Shown here one piece after another: positions 1 to 9,770 of a stretch of DNA of 64,000 nucleotides (positions are counted from its first letter, which is position 1; the number at the start of each line of letters is the position of its first letter). A program made the position numbers and the translations under genes. A model generated the notes under the pieces. The model saw only the letters and a list, made by a program, of their open reading frames with translations. It made no database searches and was not told the origin of the DNA. Source of the stretch: Paramacrobiotus metropolitanus (taxonomy: Eukaryota > Tardigrada > Eutardigrada > Parachela > Macrobiotidae); assembly GCF_019649055.1 (NCBI RefSeq), contig NW_026570267.1:434001-498000 (forward strand). The letters run 5' to 3'.

Positions 1-98
1 CGAAGAGGAATAAAACATTAGCATAGTTCTAAAACTGCGTAAACCAAAAAGAAAAAAATATCTATGCTTGTATTCCATCAGTATTTGTACTCTTTTAG

Positions 99-375
99 CC
101 ACTGGCACTGCGAACCGGAAGTTACCATAAATTATGTGGACCGCAGCTACAAAGCAGTGCAGTTTGTGAAGTCATTGCAACGTTTACCATTTGCACAATA
201 TACTATATATGAAGATGATTCTGTTACCGAGGACAAAATCATCATGCTATCCCTAGAACAATGCATAATGCCACCGACTCAACTCTCAAGAGGTTTCTAC
301 AATGATACAATGCAAATATTGTGGTACTTCTTTAATAGCCAGGCAATTCTATTTGTAGGTCGGCATATAAAATAA
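99..375 (+). CDS. possible internal exon of an unrecognised gene (partial)
   Basis: An open frame starts just after a pyrimidine-rich AG (acceptor at 97-98) and runs to a stop near 375. It encodes about 90 residues beginning SHWHCEPEVTINYVDRSYK. The composition is protein-like, with balanced charged and aromatic residues, and no family was recognised. If real, it is the 3' part of a gene that begins left of the window. A chance ORF in AT-rich DNA is equally possible. Confidence 0.25.
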
Positions 376-399
376 TACGATTAGTATTGGTTAGTGGAG

Positions 400-1991
400 A
401 CTTCAGAAGTAAGTAATTACAAGAAAAGTGCTGCTTGAATTTCAAACCATAACCATGATTAGTTCATTTTCTACGCTTGTCCAAAGAGAAATTTAGCTAT
501 GAGTACTTACAGTATAGCCAAAAAAATCATAACCGATTCCGAATAAAAATAAGGATAAAAAAGTGGTGGTTAGTCACCGTTAGCGACGCTGGTTTATTAC
601 CGTCTGCTGGCGGTGGTGGGGTTTAGTTGCCGAGTAGTGCATATGAAGGAGATAGGTGTGCATACTCGGCTTCCATATGCACTACGATTTAGTGGTTACC
701 ACTAACAGACAGTATTAAACAGTATAGCTTCGTTAGCAATCTGCGATAGCGAAAAAATCTCACTATTACGTCACAGAAAGTTGCACTTGCTGGATACTAA
801 ACCATGCTACGTCCACAAGCATTAGCAGCGTATGTGGCAGATAGGTTGCAACCTTTCCAGAAGGGTGTCCGTTCACTTCGGAAACCGTATATTTCAGAAA
901 TATTTTCTTCGGTTTTCTGATGCTTTCTTATGTTATTATTCAAATGACTCTTAGGTTTCTTAGGTTTTCTCAAGTTCTTAATTAGGTTTCTTAATTAAAT
1001 GGTTTTCTTGGGTTTCTTAGGTTTTCTTATGTTACTCTTGTTTCCGAAATGAATGGTTTCCGAAATGAACGATTTCCGAAATGATAGGTAGTTTTACTTT
1101 TTATTAAACTATCATGAACTACAGAAACTGCGCATAATCTTTAATGCACCGACCCTGGACAACTTAACACAGTACATATACAAACAAAATAGTACAGTCG
1201 GCATTATACGCTTGGTGTGCATGTGTAAGTACTTAGTGATGTTGATACTACTATGTACAAAATTACTAGTGACTTGTGAGTTTACCATCGTATAATTATG
1301 GTATGGTACACGTCCACGACTAAGGCAACAACCGTTGAGATCACCATTGCAAGATCTGATTTCTATGTACTGGTAACGCCATGTTTTTCATACAGAAAGC
1401 AGTGATTGGTGGGTTAAACTGGAACGTACCACCCTTCTTTTGCACGCCACACTTTTGCACACGCTACCACTATGATATCATCCTCGAAGATCGAAATGGG
1501 CACAGCCGGCTTCTGTTATCTCTTCGATCTGCCATACCGGCATTTTGCGATGCTGCTTTTATAAAGCCGGCTGCGACTGGACCCTTCTAGCTCTAGCCTC
1601 ACTGCAGCCAATCACATAACATGCAGTGTTACCCATTTACCCATCGACGACGTCATCAACGATGGGTAGCGATGAACTGCAACACAGCGCCCATCATGAA
1701 ATGCAGTCGGTACCGGCTTCGTTACCCAGACACAGCGCGCGTACATGGTGCCAAGCACATACAAAGTAGATCGACCGGCATTCGATTTTCTTGCTCGAAA
1801 CCAGCTTGGTTTCCTCTCACTTCATTTTGTGCATGCCGGGTTGAAGTTTCAATCAGCTTTCCACGAAGCAGCGAATATAAGTACTTCTCCGCACATTTCC
1901 ACGTTAGCCGTTGCATTGACCCACTTGTCAAGTCTTCTGCAACTTTTTGCATTCGCTGATTTGCATCGATTTTTTCTTGTTACTTCGAAGA
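400..1991. other. intergenic region with a hairpin and short repeats
   Basis: No convincing gene is seen. The stretch holds an interleaved inverted-repeat structure at 629-685, a degenerate TTAGGTTTTCT-like tract around 950-1035, and three near-tandem copies of a TTTCCGAAATGAA unit around 1045-1085. The last few hundred bases before 1992 should hold the promoter and 5' UTR of the H3-like gene, but no core promoter element is clear. Confidence 0.5.
629..685. repeat. interleaved inverted repeats (A-B-A'-B' order)
   Basis: GCCGAGTA at 629-636 pairs with TACTCGGC at 663-670. GTAGTGCATATG at 634-645 pairs with CATATGCACTAC at 674-685. The two stems cross instead of nesting, so a single strand could form an H-type pseudoknot or switch between two hairpins. 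It lies outside any gene seen and may be a small mobile-element relic. Confidence 0.6.
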
Positions 1992-3904
1992 ATGCCTCGT
2001 CAGAAGCAGTCTGTTCCAGTCAGCCAGAAGGCAAAAAAAACTATCGTTCAGCCCATCCGAAGGGTCGGAGGTCCACCGATGCGCCCGTCTGCTGCAGGAA
2101 ATACCGTCCGTTTCCGTCGCGAAAACACTCCCGAGCCGAGCACAAGTGCATCGCCACCTCGAGGTCAACCGCAGTTTCGTGTTCCCGCGGTTCCGCCTTT
2201 ACGGAGCCAAAAGCAGGATGAACGCGCTAGGACCACTGGCAGCCGCCCAGCGCCAGGTTCCGGAAGGCCTCCGGTAGTGCAGAGCCAGGTTCAGGCCGCA
2301 CGTAAACATAAGGTAAATAAATCAGAGTGCAATGCGGTAATACGGGGCAAATTTGTCACGAAAATTCAAAATATTTTAACAGAAAAATACATATGCTGCG
2401 TTACGTATTCTAAGCTTAGCAATAATCATTAACAGTAAGTCCAGCCGTCCAGGTGACTGCAAAAAATATAAGATATGATACAGTTGGAAGATGCACTGTA
2501 ATGCATTCGTAAACGCGTCAAAAATTCGAAAGTGTGCTTTTGGATAACTTCTTTAACTTATGATTTTTTAATTTTACCATACGAGCACAGTCTGCCAGCG
2601 ATTCCGTTCACGGAAGTACAGTAAATTCACTGCAAATCAAGTACTTACCGTAATCGCCGATTATGTTTTACATTTCACTAAAATCGTAGGCCTAAGATAA
2701 AAAGGCTAACGAGGCAAAAATAATTGCAGAATAGCTAATTTCTACGTTATAACGAGAATAGCGAGAAGTTTCAGCTCGTACTGAGAGTTTAGAATCATGC
2801 TCTGCCAAAATTTCATAAACGATTTCCGGCTCCATAATATTATGACTATCTGTCCGTTACTGCAGTTTGCCATAGGCATTCATACACGGCGTGCGCTACG
2901 CCGGCACCGACACCGGCAGTACTTACTGGCGCCGGCACCGGCACCCATTGCGTTGTTCGACCTGATCGATTTTACCCGGCGTTTTCTTGTAGACACCGAA
3001 TCGACGCCGTCGACGACCGGGAGTACTGGCTTTGAAGGAGATCCGCTATTTGCAGGTATTTTATGTGAAGATTATTTTGGTAGTTGGTAACTGGATACAG
3101 ATAAATTCGCGCGCAAGCTTTGTTGTAACTTGTATACTTTTGCTTTCCGACAAGAACAGTTATGTGCGTGCAGTTACATAACGATAATGATTGTGCCGAT
3201 GTTTGTTGTTTTATTAACCTCAACAAGACAGACGTACATAATATGTAATTACATAATTGTATTTTTTGCCGTGAACTAGAACACCACGCACCACTTAATT
3301 CCGCGTATGTCCTTCATGCGGTTGGTCCGAGAAATCGCGCAGAAATTCATGCCGGATATCCGATTCCAGTCTAATGCTCTGGAGGCAATTCAGGTGGGTG
3401 AATGGTGGTACAGACTTGTACAACTTGGGTATATTTAAAATTTGCTGACGTTTTGCGGTTGCATGCTTCAGGAAGGCGCGGAATGCTTTTTGGTCAACCT
3501 ATTCGAAGACATTAACTTGTGCGCCGTCCATGGACGTCGCGTCACGATCATGCCGAGGGATATGACTCTAGTGCTGCGCTGTAAGTTTTTGCAAATTAAT
3601 TATAAATTAGGTAGCTGATGGGACCCTATTGAACTGGATTATAGGCGGAATAAACTGTCCGTTTAGAGCAAAATTATAACCGCACTACTGAAGTGCAGAG
3701 TACTACTATACGGATAGTATGTACAATACGTAAAAATACTATATAACGTGTTTTAAAATTTTGCAAACGTGAAATTGGGTTAGTGTGTTTTTCATGTATG
3801 TTAATAATATAATGGTGATCGGTGTTTTAGTGCGGGAGAATTATAATCAAAGTCGCCGATATCGTACGCTTGACGAACGCGGTCTGGGTGTCCGACGCAT
3901 GTGA
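1992..3904 (+). CDS. divergent histone H3 variant with long N-terminal tail (cenH3-like candidate), copy 1
   Basis: Proposed exons are 1992-2312, 2993-3055, 3280-3393, 3472-3580 and 3831-3904. All junctions are GT-AG and in phase, giving 226 aa. The first 107 residues are a basic, proline- and serine-rich tail starting MPRQKQ, unlike the ARTKQTARKS tail of canonical H3. Then come RRRRRPG, an alpha-N helix ([15 protein letters not shown]), alpha-1 ([12 protein letters not shown]), alpha-2 ([19 protein letters not shown]) and alpha-3 ([10 protein letters not shown]). The fold is clearly H3, and LCAVH keeps the H3 Cys. A further 20 residues follow the position where H3 ends, finishing GVRRM. A long divergent tail is typical of centromeric H3. 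However, loop 1 (MPDIRFQS) is the canonical H3 length and not the longer cenH3 form, so a gonad-specific or other H3 variant is also possible. The paralogue is at 32644-34018. Confidence 0.88.
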
Positions 3905-4911
3905 AGGAGCCACGAACCTCACGACAGACAACTGGACCTTGTCCAGCGAATCAATTAAACAAGACATAGTTTTGCATTTTCTTTATAAAATAAGCTATTA
4001 GGCTGCAAAGCACAATTATATAACAAAGGTTTACTTTTATTCCGTATCGGTGGTATTCGGCAGCATGCCAGAATTGTTTACTTCCTGGTTTTGTGGTATA
4101 CTTTAGAGTTGAAGACGAAGTAGCCGTATAGACAATATTCGACTTGCAATTGAGATGTTTGTTGTGTGTTGTATATATGTTTACATTATTGTAATATGTA
4201 TATTTATTATGTTTTTCTGTTTTGATTACCTTGCCGATGTTTGAACCTCACTCCGAAAAGATTATATTACTTTAGTCGATCATTATAGTTTCTGTTGCCC
4301 GGCATGGCCGCTGTTGTGGCTCTTGACTAACGTACATCATCAGTTCGTGCTATGTTTTGCGATTACAAAGAATTCGTTGTTTCTTACCAATAAAATCTAC
4401 GCACCCAAATTTCCGGTTCCGAAGTTAGAACAGTTGGGTCAATAATTGTATGAATACAGTACGAGTACAGCAATTTTAAAACAAAATCTGTCTACTCCTG
4501 TCTGCACTGCAACGTGAGAATTTGGTAACTACCGTCTGTGGGTGGGTAACAGGCTAACCGCTAGCAGAGGACAAAAATTTAATAATATCAAACAGCTGAC
4601 TTGGACCACTTGGTGAGCATAAAACAGATTCGAAAACTGCAAAGTGGTTACGGTACTACTCTGTGAATGCTCGACAGCTCGAAAGTTTCGTTTCTTTGTT
4701 ACCACTGTTTTGCTTTTAATCAGCTCTAGAGTCGTTCTAAACTTTGTCAGTTTAGAGTCTGAACACGGAACGGGCCCGCACGTGACACCAGTTTTATCCA
4801 CGAAACGTGAAATGTTCTTGTGTTTGCAGCTCTACGGATAATCAGTCTGGTTTTTCGTTGTCTTTTCCAACTGCGTTCACTGTTTACTGCATTTTCCAGC
4901 TCATAATAGTC
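3905..4911. other. intergenic region between H3-like copy 1 and HMCES
   Basis: AT-rich sequence with no coding region seen. An AATAAA at about 4390 could serve a transcript from the left. ORFs on both strands around 4530-4840 overlap each other and show no family signature. Confidence 0.4.
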
Positions 4912-6489
4912 ATGTGTGGTCGTTTTGCATGGTAAGAACAGAACTGTAAAGTTGTAAACATCGTGCTTTGTTGCTTTCGTTTGTGCTTTGAAAATGCAGA
5001 ATCTTTCTTTTCGATCAGTGCGTTAGATCCTGGGGCGCTGCGACGAGCGTGTCGCTACCGAACGTCAAACGGAACCCAGAAAGAGCCTCCGCTGCTGGGC
5101 GAGTATTATCCTTCCACTAATATCGCGCCAACTAATTACAGGTAAATGCGATTTACAAAGTGCCTCGTTCTTCGCCAGTGCTCGTCGTAATTAAGATCCT
5201 TTTCTGGTAGTCCCGTCTTGGTGTCTTCGGAGCATTTTCCTGCTGTTGCGTCGGAGAGCGATGAATTCGTTATCAAACCGATGAAATTCGGATTAATTCC
5301 TTCATGGCATAAAGGTAAGTACAAATTTAGTTTGTTCGCTTACGGCAGTTTATTACGAACGATAGAGTTGGTACTTTATATCATTGTAGGCGACGATAAT
5401 CTTCCATATTCCACGATTAATTGCCGCTTGGATGGATTGCTGACCAAACGAACCTTTTCTGTTCCGCTGAAAAAAGGGAAACGCTGCGCGGTGCTCGCAG
5501 AAGGGTACGGTTTAGTACTGTTTTTGCAAAATTAGTTGCCCGTTCTACTTGCTCAGCGGGTTATATCTGTAATGTCGGCACATTTACTTCCGGAATACTT
5601 CTCGAATGCTTCCCGAGTATTATTATTTTTAACAGTTTTCTTACAGTATGTGGCTTATTTTCTTGATCCAGGTTTTATGAATGGAAAAAATTGGCTGACA
5701 AGCATAAACAACCCTATCTGATCTATCTCCCTGAAAATAAACAGTATTACGCGGAGGACAGTGCGAAAAAGAATCACGAAGATAATTTTGTTCCGTTGAA
5801 ATTTGCTGCGGTGTTCGATGAATGGCATTCCAAAGAAGTTAGTCAATGGTTCAGTCTGTTGCAGTATTAAAAATTTAAAATATTGTTTTTGGCAGCTATT
5901 TCTGAGTACATCACTTGGTACACACGAATTAATATGTTTTTGTTATTGTTTATGCCGTTGTTACTTGATGGGGATCTTTAGGGAGAGACAGTGTACAGCT
6001 ACAGTATTGTCACGACGGATGCGGCTCCTTCGTTGAAGTTTCTTCATGACCGCATGCCGGGCATTCTGCGCACGGATGACGATCTGCGCCGCTGGTTGGA
6101 CAGTAAGGATGTGTCGGCGGAAGAGGCTCTGGAATTGATCCATCCTGTGGACGATCTGGCCTTTCATGCGGTTTCGACTGCGGTGGGGAATGTGGGGTAT
6201 AAGGAAACGGACGCAACGAAGCCGATAAAGTGAGTTTTGTTACACCCTGACTGCTTATTTGCGCTTTTGCAGATTTTTTCATTTTTCTGCTTTAAATGCA
6301 TGCATATGAGATGAAAATTCAAAAATTATAGCGCTACTAACTGCGTTTGTTTTTCTCAGCGTGGCTGAAACTGGTGCCAAAAAGGATCCAAAGCCTTTAC
6401 CTAAAGGACAGAAAACGATGGAGGCGTTTTTCTCCCCCGCAAAACGATCAGTCGAGAATGAAGATACAGGATCTCGCAAAAAGCAGTAA
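4912..6489 (+). CDS. HMCES: HMCES, abasic-site DNA-protein crosslink (SRAP-domain) protein
   Basis: Seven exons (4912-4931, 5019-5141, 5211-5314, 5390-5504, 5672-5837, 5982-6229, 6360-6489) join in phase to 301 aa. The start is fixed by the catalytic MCGRF: after Met removal Cys2 is the nucleophile that forms the thiazolidine crosslink to abasic sites in single-stranded DNA. Other SRAP hallmarks are GLIPSWHKG, the active-site Asn in TINCRLD, the Glu in GFYEWKK, HDRMPGIL and the His in FHAVS. These match the family throughout. The C-terminus holds QKTMEAFF, a good PCNA-interacting (PIP) box, so the protein probably acts at replication forks. No frame break is needed. AATAAA lies at 6647-6652. 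Confidence 0.96.
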
Positions 6490-7451
6490 AATAAGTTAGG
6501 GTTCTCAGTTTGTAGTTAGTACTATTTTTACTGATGTTATAAAGCAATCTAATTGAAGAGAATCTCGTTTTTTATAGTTACGTGAAGTTTGTCGTATTAA
6601 TTTTTCTCTTTGATGTACTGGTCATTTGCGTGTGACCCACGACAGAAATAAAGTAGTTTCAGTAGATCGATGTCCACAGAGCACAAAGTACCAACAAGGA
6701 GCGCAGAGTTGTACAGATAATACTATGCATTCATAATTTCATAATTAGTGCACCGGTTTGCGGTCGTTTTAGGGTGGGTGTTTACGTGTGACGCCGCACT
6801 TCAATTAATAGCTGTGGCGTCTGGTGTGAGTGTTTAAGTTCGTTAATTTAGAAGTCCCGAGTGTTACAGCACCGAAATCTAATCGAGCACAGTCTCGATT
6901 TCGGTTTAAGTAAGCGCAAACAGTACTGTAATAACAGCTCGACCGTTCCATTTGCCGGTTAAAGGTCACATCCAGAACGTGGATTAAGTAACGGCTATTC
7001 CGAGACCGCAACGAGCGAATTGCAGTCGAAAACTGAAGGTATTTTATTTTTGAAAAACGGAATAATAGCTATAGTGCAACTTTGCAAGTGAAACTGGTGA
7101 ACAGATTTTACAATTACAAGTACGCAAGAGCTTTTATTATATAATACAGTACTATAGTGTACTTATAACCAAATCTTCACGTTGTTCCACGCTAGACTTT
7201 GCAAAATTATGACTAATTAACTACATTACATTACATTAATCACATCACATTAATCACATTTCACGATACGTTAGAACTTTCGATAGCCATGATCCTCAAC
7301 ATGTCCTGGAGCACCTCAAGGATCCAATATAGCAATTTGCACAATTTGGGAGAAGTTTAGTTGGAGTAAACGATCCGGTCGTATTGGGACTGCAAAACGT
7401 ATCTATTGTACTTTGCTCGCTTACATGTGGGACAGTTGGGACATTCCATAT
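6490..7451. other. intergenic region downstream of HMCES
   Basis: Contains the HMCES 3' UTR with AATAAA at 6647 and an imperfect TTACATTACATTAATCACAT repeat near 7222-7260. No gene is supported. Confidence 0.4.
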
Positions 7452-8429
7452 TCACACAGTGGGGATGCATGTAATTTTCCCACGACGTGAAATGGTCGCT
7501 TTCAGTTTCCTGGTCAAGCAGTAAACTGTCAACCAAGTTGAGCATCCAGTAAAAATAACGGCAGCCGACACGACCATCCATGCCGTCACCAGCACACCAG
7601 TGATGATTTCTGTTGCTTCCACTGTTGCACAACCTGTTGAGTCTATGCCACTTTTCCAGCCACAACCATACGACATACTGGAAGGCAGCAGTGTGCTAAA
7701 ACACATTAACATCGTCACCAGAAGCGGCACGTATGCATCCTGCAGGTATTCAATGACTGCAGGTAGCTGTGCCCGCTCTGTATCCGGACGCCATCGTCGA
7801 AGCTTTCTAAATATCAGCATGCACCATAGAGACATTGCCCATGCAATCAGAAACATAAGCCAATAAACTGTCCAAAGAGCCCAGCCCGTAGACCCCCGAT
7901 GTCCGTCCGTATTCGCACTGGTTTCGTTTTTCTGAAAAACCCGTAGCGGCTCTCAGCAGATACACATAATATTTTTCATTTTTGCGATATTTCATTTATT
8001 CTCCCATAGTTCACTGCAATGCATGCAGCGCATAGCTTAGCATATATGTACCGTAAGCGTTGCGTTTGCATCGACGACTGACAGATTTTGTGGTTGTTCG
8101 TTTGTCCCTGAATTTGTATATCCCACATAGACGAATTCCAGAATAAATCGCGAAGTAAACACCAAGAAATGTGCCCACAGTTGATGATAAATGACGCGAA
8201 TTCTGCCACGAATAGCATGCGCATGCCCGTACTTTGGATCATCATGGCGACAATCAGCTGAAACAGGCAGACATAATACGAGATATCGAGAAATTTAAAA
8301 CTGCTTAATTCTAGGAATGCTTTTCTAATTTTAGGAGTATAAATTACATGACAAAGATTTAGTAAGGATCGATTTACCTTTTGCAGAGCGGGTGACCTTT
8401 TCCGTGACGTTCTTTAACAGTAGATACAT
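7452..8429 (-). CDS. four-transmembrane orphan family protein, copy A
   Basis: Exons in transcription order are 8429-8378, 8257-8052 and 7931-7452, in phase, giving 245 aa. The model rests on alignment with copies B (40563-41471) and C (52817-56688), which share the same three-exon layout and phases (1 then 0). Exon 2 encodes an acidic/His-rich head and TM1 (HQLWAHFLVFTSRFILEFVY). Exon 3 begins KNE, then TM2, a basic RRWRP loop, TM3 and TM4 (GVLVTAWMVVSAAVIFTG). The exon-2 frame is a different one from the longest ORF there. The C-terminus differs from B and C. No known family was recognised. It looks like a small tetraspan membrane protein of unknown function with predicted short ends. Confidence 0.75.
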
Positions 8430-9770
8430 TTTTTTGCCTGTGGTAGTGCTTTGTTCTTACCACACGTTTCGAGCGTGGGATGAACTGGAATAAAAATTTT
8501 GTGAATCACGAAATGAAAGAAGAAATCATAATACGAGTATACCTACAATTTTACGAACACGATCGAAGTCAGCATTATCAGTAGTCGAAAAATAACTTTG
8601 CAACAAACAGTATTACAATAGTATACAATATTACAATATAGATATTACAATATTGAATAATATGTTAGCGAAATAATTACACATTTGTACTTACGTTATT
8701 GATACAAGGACGCTTTCAGAAACAAAGCGCATTAACAAATTAAACAGTTATAGTAAAGTGTATTACGGATTCGTGAGTCTAAATTGTGGAAGTTGTGTTT
8801 GAAGGAATCGGGAGGTCCAGCCAACCATGAACAGCAAGTGCGGAATCGGCGAATGTGTGAAGACGCGAATCACAAGATCGATGTCGAATGTCTGGTTATG
8901 TCTTTCTGAAACCGCATGTGGTTTCGTACCGGTAGTTACGTCTATGAGAAATTTGGTTACATAATTTATTTATTAGACAGTAAATTATTTTAGCTTATAT
9001 AATTGGATAGAGAGGTATGGTTTATGTTTATACCAGCCGTGATGGTATGTAGTATGTACTTTTGCGATGGTAGTATTGTACACACTACACAGTACAAATG
9101 GTCCACTCCCTGTTTGCGCGCGCCATTTCCGTTGTCGTTCACACAAGTTTAGTGACAGGGTCACAGGAAAAGAAACTCGAACTTATCGCCATTCCTATGG
9201 CTTCGCGGTTAAGGTCATCGTATTCTGTCTTTCATCAATGAAATGCTGGTGTCCTTCCACAGCTGCATCTTTATCAATCTACCGTCTACACAGTAAATGT
9301 GGTTTACAATACATATTATGCTTCTCGAAGTTTTTCTTTTTGTTAAATTACTTCAGCATGTGATGCAGGCCTATGTGTATAATGTATACCTCTGCCTCTG
9401 CTTTTGTTTCGCATTTGTTAAGCCATTCCAAATGCAAGTAAACGACACAGCGCAATAGTTTATTACCGCAGTCCAGCGGTCTGGACAATCACCGTTCACC
9501 AACAACACAAAACCAGGTGGTTAATATGATGTCCACAAATTCAACCTACTGAGAAATAAAATTTATGATCGACAAAAAACAATCAAACAGCTCGTATCAC
9601 AGAAATAAAACATATAAAAACGCATCCTTTGGATTGACAGCCGGGGAAGACTAATCATTTGTCGAAAACCCAACACGACCCAACCGTACAAAATTATACG
9701 AAGCTGCAGGTGATAACAGAATCCTTTACTGACATAGGTTAATTTTGATAAACAGATGAAATGACTCGTT
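8430..9770. other. intergenic region between copy A and CNNM
   Basis: AT-rich, with TA-rich tracts such as the ATATTACAATATT repeats near 8610-8660. No convincing gene on either strand. TTTATT at 9459-9464 is a minus-strand AATAAA that could end the CNNM transcript. Confidence 0.4.

Noticed and set aside
950-1035. TTAGG-like repeats that might be telomeric
   Set aside because: Units are irregular (TTAGGTTTTCT, TTAGGTTTCTT), not tandem, and lie internal to gene-bearing sequence.
1621-2221. Several plus-strand ORFs upstream of and overlapping H3-like exon 1
   Set aside because: Only the frame starting at 1992 links by in-phase introns to the histone fold. The others are frame shadows.
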